This document shows, piece after piece, positions 51,971 through 60,175 of a DNA stretch of 64,000 nt. The DNA is taken from positions 339,504 through 403,503 of the forward strand of contig NZ_FCNU01000032.1 of the NCBI RefSeq assembly GCF_001545115.1, given 5' to 3'. The stretch comes from Candidatus Protochlamydia phocaeensis (GTDB lineage: Bacteria; Chlamydiota; Chlamydiia; Chlamydiales; Parachlamydiaceae). The notes beneath the pieces are model-generated. The model ran no database searches. It saw only the letters and a list, made by a program, of their open reading frames with translations, and was not told the origin of the DNA. A program made the position numbers and the translations under genes. Every line of letters starts with the position of its first letter. Within the stretch, counting starts at the first letter, position 1.

Positions 51971-53458
51971 ATGAGCTCCATACAAAGCAGCCTTCCAGCC
52001 ACACAGACAACAACAACTGCATTTCAGCCCGAAACCCAATTTAAATCACAGACAACTAAAGAGTTAAAACAACAAGCCGGTACTCTTCAGGCTAAAGTCA
52101 ATCAAGCCGTGATTGACATTCAAAAGGGATTAAATGGAGCAGGTCTTATTGACCGCGCAGATACAGCTAAAGCCGAAACATTAACTTTAAAAAAAGACAT
52201 TTCGGCCACGGTTAAACTTTTGGATGAAAAAATTAATAAAAGAGCCTCTTCCTTTTTCTCATTTATTTATAAAAAAGAAATTGCCGATCTTCGACAACAG
52301 AAAAACGAACTACTCACTGCCAATAATGAATTAAACGTCTTAGGACATCAAATCTACGGCACCAAAGTCGCCCATGAAAAGCAATGGACAGGCGGTCTGG
52401 AAGCCTATAAAGCCGACGGCAATCTTGCCAATTTAGAAAAAGCCTTAGGTCGCTATCTGGAAGGGACAAGCCAGCCAAGCGTTAGGCTGCTCAATGATTT
52501 GGTAAAAGAACTCCCAACCCCGGAAGCAAAAGCCCTTCTTTTTAAAAATTATCCGGACGGTATTTCACAGGCGATCAAAGGTTATTTGGAAGCTTTGCCT
52601 AAGGAAGCGGGAGAAAAAGATCTGGAACCCATTATGAACTTATTTAAGGAGTTGAAGGCTGATTCTAAAGAGCAGGTCTTTTTTCAAGCCCTTGCGAAAA
52701 TTGAGCCTGGCAGCAAAGATAAAGTGGCTAATTTACTTGTTGCTAAAGGAGGCTCAAATGCCTTACCTATCGTAAATGGCATGATCCGCCATGAAATTGA
52801 TGTTCACTTAAGCCAATTAGGCGAGCAAAAAACAGAAGAGGCCAAGAAGAAATTCTTGGAAGAAAAAGAAGGAACATTATTTCGAAGCAATTCCCTAGCA
52901 ACAAAAATGCTGACCCAGCTCCATAAACGAGAAATGACAAGCTATGCTCAAACGCATTTTTCTTCTTGCGTTCAGCAATTAAATGGAGCGCAATCCTGCG
53001 AAGTTGATCCAAATAAATTGCAAAAAGGCAGCATAGAAGAAAATCAGAAGAATTTGACCCGCTTAACGGAAACGATGCTTTCAGACATTACTCACGCCGT
53101 TTCCGAGCATCAGCTGCCCGATTCCATTAGAGACGCTTATAAAAATCTTTACGATGCCCTTAAAGAAAAATGGGGGGCGGAAATAGCAGAGAAGCATGTG
53201 ATGACGACGCTGTTTTTACGTTTTATCTGTCCCGCTCTTACATCGCCCAGCAAAGATAAGGGCTTTGGCATTATTGATGGAGAGCATTCTAAAGATGGAT
53301 TGCGCAATGCCGTTCTGGTCACAAAAATCATGCAGAATTTGGCAAATAATGTTCAATTTGGCCAAAAAGAAGAATTTATGGCCGCTTTTGCTAATTCCAT
53401 GATTAATGAAAAGAACCGAGATTTAATTAAAGGACTTGTTCCCCACTTAATTCAATAA
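51971..53458 (+). CDS. RasGAP-domain protein, candidate effector
   Basis: The C-terminal 200 residues of this 495-residue protein match the catalytic core of eukaryotic RasGAPs. TLFRSNSLATKML holds the arginine finger Arg305 in the same context as TLFRxxxLA of p120GAP and neurofibromin. CEVDPNKLQKGSIEENQKNL (343-362) matches the EVDPxxL...EENQxNL stretch of neurofibromin. FLRFICPALTSP (415-426) is the FLRxxxPA signature with Arg417, and TKIMQNLANNVQFGQKEEFM (451-470) is the last core helix. A helical N-terminus (residues 30-125) carries SFFSFIYKKE, similar to a part of the 473-residue protein at 4729. There is no Sec signal, and the first 30 residues are Ser/Thr/Gln-rich. I infer a protein that stimulates GTP hydrolysis by host Ras-type GTPases. 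Confidence 0.88.
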   Translation: MSSIQSSLPATQTTTTAFQPETQFKSQTTKELKQQAGTLQAKVNQAVIDIQKGLNGAGLIDRADTAKAETLTLKKDISATVKLLDEKINKRASSFFSFIYKKEIADLRQQKNELLTANNELNVLGHQIYGTKVAHEKQWTGGLEAYKADGNLANLEKALGRYLEGTSQPSVRLLNDLVKELPTPEAKALLFKNYPDGISQAIKGYLEALPKEAGEKDLEPIMNLFKELKADSKEQVFFQALAKIEPGSKDKVANLLVAKGGSNALPIVNGMIRHEIDVHLSQLGEQKTEEAKKKFLEEKEGTLFRSNSLATKMLTQLHKREMTSYAQTHFSSCVQQLNGAQSCEVDPNKLQKGSIEENQKNLTRLTETMLSDITHAVSEHQLPDSIRDAYKNLYDALKEKWGAEIAEKHVMTTLFLRFICPALTSPSKDKGFGIIDGEHSKDGLRNAVLVTKIMQNLANNVQFGQKEEFMAAFANSMINEKNRDLIKGLVPHLIQ

Positions 53459-53830
53459 TCCATTTCTTTAATGAGGGCGATAAACAGGCTTTTTCGCCTT
53501 TTTTCTTTCCCTTTTAAAAAAGCGCCCTAACGGGACTTTTTTCCTATTCTTCTTATTTTAGAATTTTTTTTCACCTCGGCATTTCAATTAAACGTCAAAA
53601 GAATTATTTTTTATTTTAAAGAACTGTCGTCAAATTCAAGATTATTTTCCTTAGAGAATGATTAAAGCTCATAATGGCCTAGATTTGAGATGATTGTCTT
53701 CCCAGGAGAAGGCCCGAATAAGGGAGTATATTGAATCTAATATGCTCTTTCATAGGAAAAGAACGCGAATCTAGGTCTTAGCGGGTTTTAATGCACTCTA
53801 ATTCAACTTATTAACCAGGGTATTTAGGCT
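53459..53830. other. Gap with a diverged repeat copy
   Basis: The 372 bases between the RasGAP and phosphoketolase genes hold a weak copy of the dispersed repeat (from 53619) and a T-rich stretch after the RasGAP stop that may end transcription. No ORF is supported. Confidence 0.4.
53619..53664. repeat. Dispersed inverted-repeat element, weak copy 4
   Basis: AAGAACTGTCGTCAAATTCA and then AGATTATTTTCC resemble the copy at 28775 (GTCGAATT and TAGATTATTTTCC). The likeness fades after that and the far end is not clear. Confidence 0.3.
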
Positions 53831-56218
53831 ATGGTCACAAAAACAGTCGAGCCCCACAAGGAAACAAAAACCTTGAACAGGGAATTGCTCCACAAGATGG
53901 ATGCCTATTGGCGCGCCGCCAATTATCTCTCTGTCGGACAAATTTATTTAATGGACAATCCCCTACTCAGAGAGCCATTACGGCTTGAGCACATCAAGCC
54001 TCGTTTATTAGGTCACTGGGGAACGACTCCTGGCCTGAACTTTATTTACGTGCATCTCAATCGCCTGATTAAGACTTACCATTTAGATATGATTTATATT
54101 ATTGGTCCGGGTCATGGAGGGCCGGGAATTGTGGCCAATACTTATTTAGAAGGCACTTATAGCGAATACTACCCCAATATTTCTCAAGATGTGGAGGGCA
54201 TGCGCAAGCTGTTCAAGCAATTTTCTTTTCCCGGCGGAATCCCCAGCCACGTAGCGCCGGAAATTCCAGGCTCGATTCACGAAGGCGGAGAGCTTGGCTA
54301 TTCCCTCTCGCATGCTTTTGGCGCTGCTTTTGACAACCCCAACTTAATCGTTTCGTGCATCGTAGGCGATGGGGAAGCAGAGACCGGACCCTTGGCAACC
54401 GCTTGGCATTGCAATAAATTTCTCAATCCTGCCATCGATGGAGCGGTCCTGCCCATTCTTCATTTGAACGGATATAAGATTGCCAACCCAACTATTTTAG
54501 CCCGCATTAGCCGCGAAGAATTGGAAAGCCTATTTATTGGTTATGGCTATAAGCCTTATTTTGTAGAAGGATCGGATCCAGAAAAAATGCACCTTTTAAT
54601 GGCCGAGACGCTAGATACCGTCATTCAGGAAATCAAGGCTATTCAAGCCGATGCGCGCGAAAACGGAGTGACCGAAAGGCCCATTTGGCCCATGATCATC
54701 CTGCGTACTCCCAAAGGATGGACAGGCCCTAAAGAAGTCGATGGCAAAAAAACGGAGAACTTCTGGCGCTCGCATCAAGTTCCTTTTTCCGATATGCAGC
54801 CCGATCACATTCACCTGCTTGAAAAGTGGATGAAAAGCTATCGGCCTGAAGAACTATTCAATGAAGAAGGAAGGCTTATTCCCGAACTGGCCGAACTGGC
54901 CCCCAAAGGCAAGCATCGAATGGGGGATAATCCGCACGCGAATGGGGGCCTTTTGCGCCGCGATTTGAGAATGCCTGATTTCCGTTCTTATGCCGTTGAA
55001 GTGGCCAAGCCCGGCACTATTTCAGTGGAATCAACGCGCATCATGGGAGAATTTTTACGCGATGTCATGAAATTGAATATGCACAATTTTCTGGTCATGG
55101 GACCGGATGAAACCGCTTCCAATAGGCTGAATGCCCTTTTTGAAGTGACCAAACGACGCTGGATGGCCGATTTTCTGCCAGAAGATAAAGACGGCGGAAA
55201 TCTAGCGCCCGATGGGCGTGTGCTTGAAATCTTAAGTGAGCACACTTGCCTGGGCTGGCTGGAGGGCTATGTCTTAACGGGAAGGCACGGCTTCTTCAAT
55301 ACTTATGAAGCCTTTGCCCATATCATCGACTCCATGTTTAATCAACATGCCAAATGGCTGCACACCACGCGCGAAATTCCTTGGCGCGCGCCCATCGCCT
55401 CCATCAACATTTTGCTCAGCTCGCATGTTTGGAGACAAGACCATAATGGCTTTTCCCATCAAGATCCTGGATTTATCGACCATGTTGTCAACAAGAAGGC
55501 GGAAGTTGTACGCGTCTATCTACCGCCAGACGCCAATACTCTGCTTTCCGTCACCAATCACTGCCTGCGCAGCCTTAACTATGTCAACGTCATTGTGGCT
55601 GGCAAACAACCGGCCCTGCAATACTTGGACATGGAATCTGCCATTAAGCATTGCACGGCAGGAATTGGAATATGGGAATGGGCCAGCAATGACAAGGGAA
55701 GCGATCCCGATGTCGTCATGGCGTGTGCCGGGGACATTCCGACTCTAGAGACATTGGCTGCAGTCGATCTGCTGCGCCAGGGCATTCCTGATCTCAAAAT
55801 ACGCGTCATCAATGTGGTCGATCTAATGACTCTGCAGCCGCATGATGAACATCCGCATGGCTTGAGCCAAAAAGATTTTGACGAAATGTTCACCGTCGAT
55901 AAGCCCATCATCTTTGCTTATCACGGCTATCCATGGCTGATTCACCGGCTTACTTACCGCCGCAACGGCCATCCGAACCTGCACGTGCGCGGCTATAAGG
56001 AAGAAGGAACCACAACAACACCTTTTGACATGGTTGTCCGCAATGAAATGGATCGCTTTCACCTTGTAGGAGATGTCATCGACCGCGTTCCAAGGCTGGG
56101 ACATTTAGCCGCCTATACTAAGCAGGAAATGCGCCATCGCTTGATTGAGCATAAAGAGTATATTGTGAAGTTTGGCGAGGATATGCCGATGGTCAGGGAC
56201 TGGAAATGGCCTTATTGA
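53831..56218 (+). CDS. xfp: Phosphoketolase
   Basis: The 795-residue protein is a full phosphoketolase. N-terminal [20 protein letters not shown] and [12 protein letters not shown] (about 77-108) belong to the thiamine diphosphate domain, with [19 protein letters not shown] (about 179-197) as the metal-binding GDG motif. The central [10 protein letters not shown] and [15 protein letters not shown] (about 536-550) are typical of the family. It splits xylulose-5-phosphate or fructose-6-phosphate with phosphate, giving acetyl-phosphate. The terminator at 56222 ends the gene. It is alone, but may work with pentose phosphate enzymes elsewhere. No signal peptide is seen. Confidence 0.95.
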   Translation: MVTKTVEPHKETKTLNRELLHKMDAYWRAANYLSVGQIYLMDNPLLREPLRLEHIKPRLLGHWGTTPGLNFIYVHLNRLIKTYHLDMIYIIGPGHGGPGIVANTYLEGTYSEYYPNISQDVEGMRKLFKQFSFPGGIPSHVAPEIPGSIHEGGELGYSLSHAFGAAFDNPNLIVSCIVGDGEAETGPLATAWHCNKFLNPAIDGAVLPILHLNGYKIANPTILARISREELESLFIGYGYKPYFVEGSDPEKMHLLMAETLDTVIQEIKAIQADARENGVTERPIWPMIILRTPKGWTGPKEVDGKKTENFWRSHQVPFSDMQPDHIHLLEKWMKSYRPEELFNEEGRLIPELAELAPKGKHRMGDNPHANGGLLRRDLRMPDFRSYAVEVAKPGTISVESTRIMGEFLRDVMKLNMHNFLVMGPDETASNRLNALFEVTKRRWMADFLPEDKDGGNLAPDGRVLEILSEHTCLGWLEGYVLTGRHGFFNTYEAFAHIIDSMFNQHAKWLHTTREIPWRAPIASINILLSSHVWRQDHNGFSHQDPGFIDHVVNKKAEVVRVYLPPDANTLLSVTNHCLRSLNYVNVIVAGKQPALQYLDMESAIKHCTAGIGIWEWASNDKGSDPDVVMACAGDIPTLETLAAVDLLRQGIPDLKIRVINVVDLMTLQPHDEHPHGLSQKDFDEMFTVDKPIIFAYHGYPWLIHRLTYRRNGHPNLHVRGYKEEGTTTTPFDMVVRNEMDRFHLVGDVIDRVPRLGHLAAYTKQEMRHRLIEHKEYIVKFGEDMPMVRDWKWPY

Positions 56219-56221
56219 GTA

Positions 56222-56260
56222 AAAAAAAAGCACAATCCCTAAAGGGATTGTGCTTTTTTT
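56222..56260. terminator. Bidirectional rho-independent terminator
   Basis: AGCACAATCCCT pairs with AGGGATTGTGCT over 2 loop bases, with an A-run before and a T-run after. It sits between the converging phosphoketolase and porin-like genes. Confidence 0.9.
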
Positions 56261-56272
56261 GGCAAAGAGAAA

Positions 56273-57775
56273 TTAGAATGCGTAGACCATTTCGATTTCG
56301 AAGTCAGAATAGTAGTGTGGTCCGCCGATTTTCTTGTCTATTTCGTTACTAAATTCGTAAATCGTATCGATTGACAAGTTGTCGGTAATGGCATATAAGA
56401 ACTCAAATCTCCATCCCTTAAAGTTGGCGTTTCCACGGCGTGGAAAATAGCCGTAAAGTGCCGACGTTGGGATGCTGTCATAATAAGAGCTTAATGAGGC
56501 GCTGGAAAGGAACTGCTCATCTAAAATATCCGTAAGGTTCTCATTAAAAATGTTGCCACGTCCAATGCTTCCTACGTCAAAATCAGAAACAGCTTGTGCT
56601 TGAACATAGATATACTCGATATCCATTGCCCAGTCGCCTTTCTTGTCTACTTCACCAATATAAAGACCGGCATAAGCGCCTAAGTTTGCTTTCTTATGGC
56701 GTGTAAACACATTCTTTTTAGCAGCATGGTTGATCAAGAAACCACTATAGAACTCGAGAGGAATTTTCTGGCAGTAGATTTCTGGAGCAATGCGGTAAGT
56801 TAATGTAATTTGGGAGTTTTGGAATCTTGTTCCAGCCGGATTGCGGATAAAGCAGCGGTTTCTTCCCCTTTTCTTCCAATCGATAAAGGAATACTTCACA
56901 TCCAAGCCCGTATCAAAAACATTCAAGAAACCAATTTCCGTTGCATAGCCGAAATGATTGACGCGCTCGTCAATGATAAACGCACCGGCAGTCCAATACC
57001 AATCGGCAACTTCGTCAATGGCGCTTGCAAACTTTAACAACACACCATCAAAGCGGCTAGAAAATTGAATTTCGGAATCAAAAATATCATCCATTTTGCG
57101 GCGGCCGAATTCAATGTCCAAACGATGCTTGCCGTCTGCCCAGATATTGTAACCCATATAGGCGCGCTTTAAGTTGATGGCAAACGCATCTCCACTTCCT
57201 TTTCCGGAACGGCGTCTATCACGTGAAATAACCTCTTCTACTTCTGTACCGTCTTCATTAAAAACAACATATGTATCAGAGCAGTCGTTGAATCCGCGGA
57301 TACCGGCTGGATTGTCGAATTGAAGCTGAGCCATCATCCAAGCGCGCTCGAATGAATACTTAATTTTTAAGTTGAATTCTACGTCGAAGTCATTATGAGA
57401 AATGGGAATTCCCCCTCTATCAACATAGTGTCCACCGCGCAAACCGCGATATTTTTTATGAAAAGAAGTGGATTCTGCAGAATCAGCGCTTCCGCTTGAT
57501 TCACTGCTGCTGCTGCTTTCGCGATAAAGAACAATTCCTTTCTCTTGGATTGTGCGCCACTCAAAACGGACATCACCGCTGATATCTAGGTTGTTCGCTT
57601 TTTCTTTAACATCAATATTTTCTTTAGATTCGACAAATTCGCGAAGGGGTTGATCGTCGCGTTCTCTTAATTGGCGGTCAAAAGCTGTTTCCTGCCCAAT
57701 CGATTGAGCAAATATGTCTGCGGATGTAAATCCTGCTGCCACCAATAAAGGCATCAGATACTTTACAAGTTTCAT
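56273..57775 (-). CDS. Outer membrane porin-like protein
   Basis: The 500-residue protein has a signal peptide (core LMPLLVAAGFTSADIFA, cut after IFA). After an N-terminal helical linker (EFVESKENIDVKEKANNL) follow alternating strands such as NLDISGDVRFEWR, FDVEFNLKIKYSF, GNANFKGWRFEFLYAI and an end at FEIEMVYAF, with the terminal Phe that outer membrane beta-barrels use for assembly. In Protochlamydia, PomS/PomT porins have a comparable size and end, so it may be a major porin; this is not proven. GGAGTCACC precedes the ATG. The gene converges with phosphoketolase. A 371-base gap lies upstream, likely with its promoter. Confidence 0.75.
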   Translation of the reverse strand: MKLVKYLMPLLVAAGFTSADIFAQSIGQETAFDRQLRERDDQPLREFVESKENIDVKEKANNLDISGDVRFEWRTIQEKGIVLYRESSSSSESSGSADSAESTSFHKKYRGLRGGHYVDRGGIPISHNDFDVEFNLKIKYSFERAWMMAQLQFDNPAGIRGFNDCSDTYVVFNEDGTEVEEVISRDRRRSGKGSGDAFAINLKRAYMGYNIWADGKHRLDIEFGRRKMDDIFDSEIQFSSRFDGVLLKFASAIDEVADWYWTAGAFIIDERVNHFGYATEIGFLNVFDTGLDVKYSFIDWKKRGRNRCFIRNPAGTRFQNSQITLTYRIAPEIYCQKIPLEFYSGFLINHAAKKNVFTRHKKANLGAYAGLYIGEVDKKGDWAMDIEYIYVQAQAVSDFDVGSIGRGNIFNENLTDILDEQFLSSASLSSYYDSIPTSALYGYFPRRGNANFKGWRFEFLYAITDNLSIDTIYEFSNEIDKKIGGPHYYSDFEIEMVYAF

Positions 57776-58106
57776 GGTGACTCCATTTATTTGTTAGAGA
57801 GTAGAAAGTTAAAAGCAAGATTCAATCTTGTTCTAATTTTTAGAAATTTATGAAATGAGTAAATTGGCGTCTAAATTAACGAGGAATTCCACTTTTTTGA
57901 TCTTAATTCACAATTTCGCTAATGGTTTTAATCTCTTTCAGGCTTAAAGTCAACAATAAGTTCTGGCTTAAACCCTATCTAGACATATGCGTGAATGATA
58001 AGATGTTTGCTATGAGTAATTTATAAAATTACAATCTTTATTGTTTAAAGAAAGCTTTACCATCAGATAATTAAGTGGAAAACTTTAAAAGGAAAAGAGT
58101 TTGATC
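57776..58106. other. Gap between porin and aguA
   Basis: The 331 bases hold no supported ORF. The strong promoter of the porin-like gene is expected here; no clear boxes were fixed. Confidence 0.4.
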
Positions 58107-58140
58107 AAATAAATGGGATTGTTTCCATTCCCATTTATTT
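58107..58140 (-). terminator. Terminator after aguA
   Basis: AAATAAATGGGA pairs perfectly with TCCCATTTATTT over a 10-base loop. It lies 6 bases beyond the aguA stop. Confidence 0.7.
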
Positions 58141-58146
58141 AACTAA

Positions 58147-59202
58147 TTAAAGAGGCTCTTGCTGGCTTAAGCAATGGAAGCTTCCCAATCCCCAAATGAT
58201 ATCGCGGGAATTCAGACCAATGACTTTGCGGTCTTTAAAACATTCCGATAAAATTTGAAGCGCTGCATCATCCTGTGGATCTTCAAAGATGGGGACAATG
58301 ACAGCTGCATTGCTGATATAAAAGTTCGCATAGCTGCAAGGGAGTGGCTGCCCTTGTTCGAAATAAGGGGCGGGCATGGGAAGCTCGATGACATTGAGAG
58401 CCTTTCCATTCAACAAACGCATTTTATTAAGCGCTTTTACATTCTGCTGAAGCGGCCGATAATTGGCTTGATTGCGGTCTTTTTCGACGACGGTGACAAC
58501 GGTATCTTCGTTGACAAAGCGGGTCAAATCATCGATATGGCCGTCTGTATCATCGCCCTCAATGCCCTCTTCAAGCCATAAAACTTGTTCAACGCCGTAA
58601 TATTGAATTAAATACTTTTCAATCTCTTCCCGGCTTAAATGCGGATTGCGATTGGGATTGAGCAAGCAAGAAGCGGTAGTCAGCACGGTCCCTTTGCCGT
58701 TGAATTCAACCGATCCGCCTTCCATGACAATACCGGGCTTAAAGCAAGGTAAATTCAAACTGTGGGCAATGCGCGTAGGAATTTCATCATCCCAATCATA
58801 AGGGGGGTATTTTCCTCCCCAGGCATTGTAACCCCAATCGACGATGGCCTTTCGATCCACATCTCCTGCGCGAAGCAAAAAGGCCGGGCCATGATCGCGG
58901 CACCAGGCGTCGTTAGTTGGATGGAAGAAAAATTGCACGCGGCTTAAATCGGCGCCAGCGGCTTTTAAATGCTGCTCAGCCTGCAAACGCATGGCCTCGT
59001 CATTGACATTGATGCAGACCCATTCGCCTTCTGTCAACACGCGGACAAACTGCGCATAAATAGGGTAAATGGACTGCAGCTTTCCTGGCCAAGACGCTTC
59101 CTTGTGCGGCCAGCTTAACCAAGTTGCGCGGTGGGGCCTCCATTCAGCGGGAAAGGAGTAGCCCAATTCTTTCGGAGTTTTATCTGTCATAGGATCAATC
59201 AT
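58147..59202 (-). CDS. aguA: Agmatine deiminase
   Basis: The protein of about 351 residues is an agmatine deiminase of the guanidino-modifying group. WLSWPHKEASWPG (about 29-41), NDAWCRDHGPAFL (about 97-109), VMEGGSVEFNGKGTVLTT (about 159-176), EGDDTDGHIDDLTRF (about 213-227) and the catalytic cysteine in GSFHCLSQQEP at the end are all present. It turns agmatine into N-carbamoylputrescine. The gene for the next step, aguB, is directly upstream on the same strand. The first frame codon is TTG; I chose the ATG next to it at 59202. No damage is seen. Confidence 0.93.
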   Translation of the reverse strand: MIDPMTDKTPKELGYSFPAEWRPHRATWLSWPHKEASWPGKLQSIYPIYAQFVRVLTEGEWVCINVNDEAMRLQAEQHLKAAGADLSRVQFFFHPTNDAWCRDHGPAFLLRAGDVDRKAIVDWGYNAWGGKYPPYDWDDEIPTRIAHSLNLPCFKPGIVMEGGSVEFNGKGTVLTTASCLLNPNRNPHLSREEIEKYLIQYYGVEQVLWLEEGIEGDDTDGHIDDLTRFVNEDTVVTVVEKDRNQANYRPLQQNVKALNKMRLLNGKALNVIELPMPAPYFEQGQPLPCSYANFYISNAAVIVPIFEDPQDDAALQILSECFKDRKVIGLNSRDIIWGLGSFHCLSQQEPL

Positions 59203-60067
59203 CAATGAAGCGTTTAGTCAAGGGTTGATAGCTTTCGATTCTTCTGTCTCTTAAAAAGGGCCAATGTGTGCGGTAATAGTCTGATTGGGACAAGTCCACT
59301 TCTTGAACGATAATCTCTTCTTGAATATGCGGCGCCTGGCAAACCAAAGATCCGAAGGGATTCGCAATGAAAGAGCCACCCCAAAACTGCATGTCTCCCT
59401 CTTTTCCTGTTCGGTTGACGGAAGCCACATGGACGCCATTGGCAATGGCATGCGAGCGCTGAATCATCTGCCAAGCTTGATACTGCTCCTGATTAGTCTT
59501 CTCGTCCTGGCTGGACGCCCATCCGATCGCTGTGGGGAAAAAGAGAATATCTGCTCCCATTAAAGCAGTAATGCGCGCCCCTTCCGGATACCATTGATCC
59601 CAGCAAATCAGCACGCCGATTTTGGCAAACCGCGTTTCAAATACCTTATATCCCAAATCTCCGGGGGTAAAATAAAATTTCTCATAATAACCCGGATCGT
59701 CGGGAATATGCATTTTACGGTATTTGCCCAGATACGTTCCATCAGCGTCAATCACCGCCGTTGTATTGTGGTAAAGCCCTTGCGCACGCTTTTCAAAAAG
59801 CGAGGCGATAATGACCACGCCCAATTCGGCAGCTAAAGCCGAAAAACGCTCGGTCGATGGGCCAGGAATAGGCTCTGCCAATTGAAAATTGTCGTGATCT
59901 TCAACGTCGCAAAAATAAAGGCTGCGAAATAGCTCTGGCAAGCAAATGACCTGAGCCTGCTTTGCCGCCGCTTCTCTAATTTTGCGCTCTGCATTTTCAA
60001 AATTTTTAATGGGATCGGAAGAGCAGGTTAACTGAATAAGACCGATCTTCACCTTTTGTGCACTCAT
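59195..60067 (-). CDS. aguB: N-carbamoylputrescine amidase
   Basis: The 290-residue protein is a nitrilase-fold amidase. The catalytic triad is seen as Glu in VICLPELFRSLYF (about 39-51), Lys in GKYRKMHIPDDPGYYEKFYF (about 113-132), and Cys in VLICWDQWYPEGAR (about 152-165). The substrate assignment follows from these segments and from the aguA gene, whose start overlaps its 3' end by a few bases. It releases CO2 and ammonia to give putrescine. Together the two genes give a short putrescine route from agmatine. The ATG is preceded by AGAGAT. Confidence 0.92.
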   Translation of the reverse strand: MSAQKVKIGLIQLTCSSDPIKNFENAERKIREAAAKQAQVICLPELFRSLYFCDVEDHDNFQLAEPIPGPSTERFSALAAELGVVIIASLFEKRAQGLYHNTTAVIDADGTYLGKYRKMHIPDDPGYYEKFYFTPGDLGYKVFETRFAKIGVLICWDQWYPEGARITALMGADILFFPTAIGWASSQDEKTNQEQYQAWQMIQRSHAIANGVHVASVNRTGKEGDMQFWGGSFIANPFGSLVCQAPHIQEEIIVQEVDLSQSDYYRTHWPFLRDRRIESYQPLTKRFIDD

Positions 60068-60175
60068 TTTATCTATCTCTTTAAGAATTAGACTTAATTA
60101 TGTTTAAAGATAACTTATCCATTATACAAAAAGGACTATAATTGGAATAGGATCAATTTGCCTTATAAAATTAAA

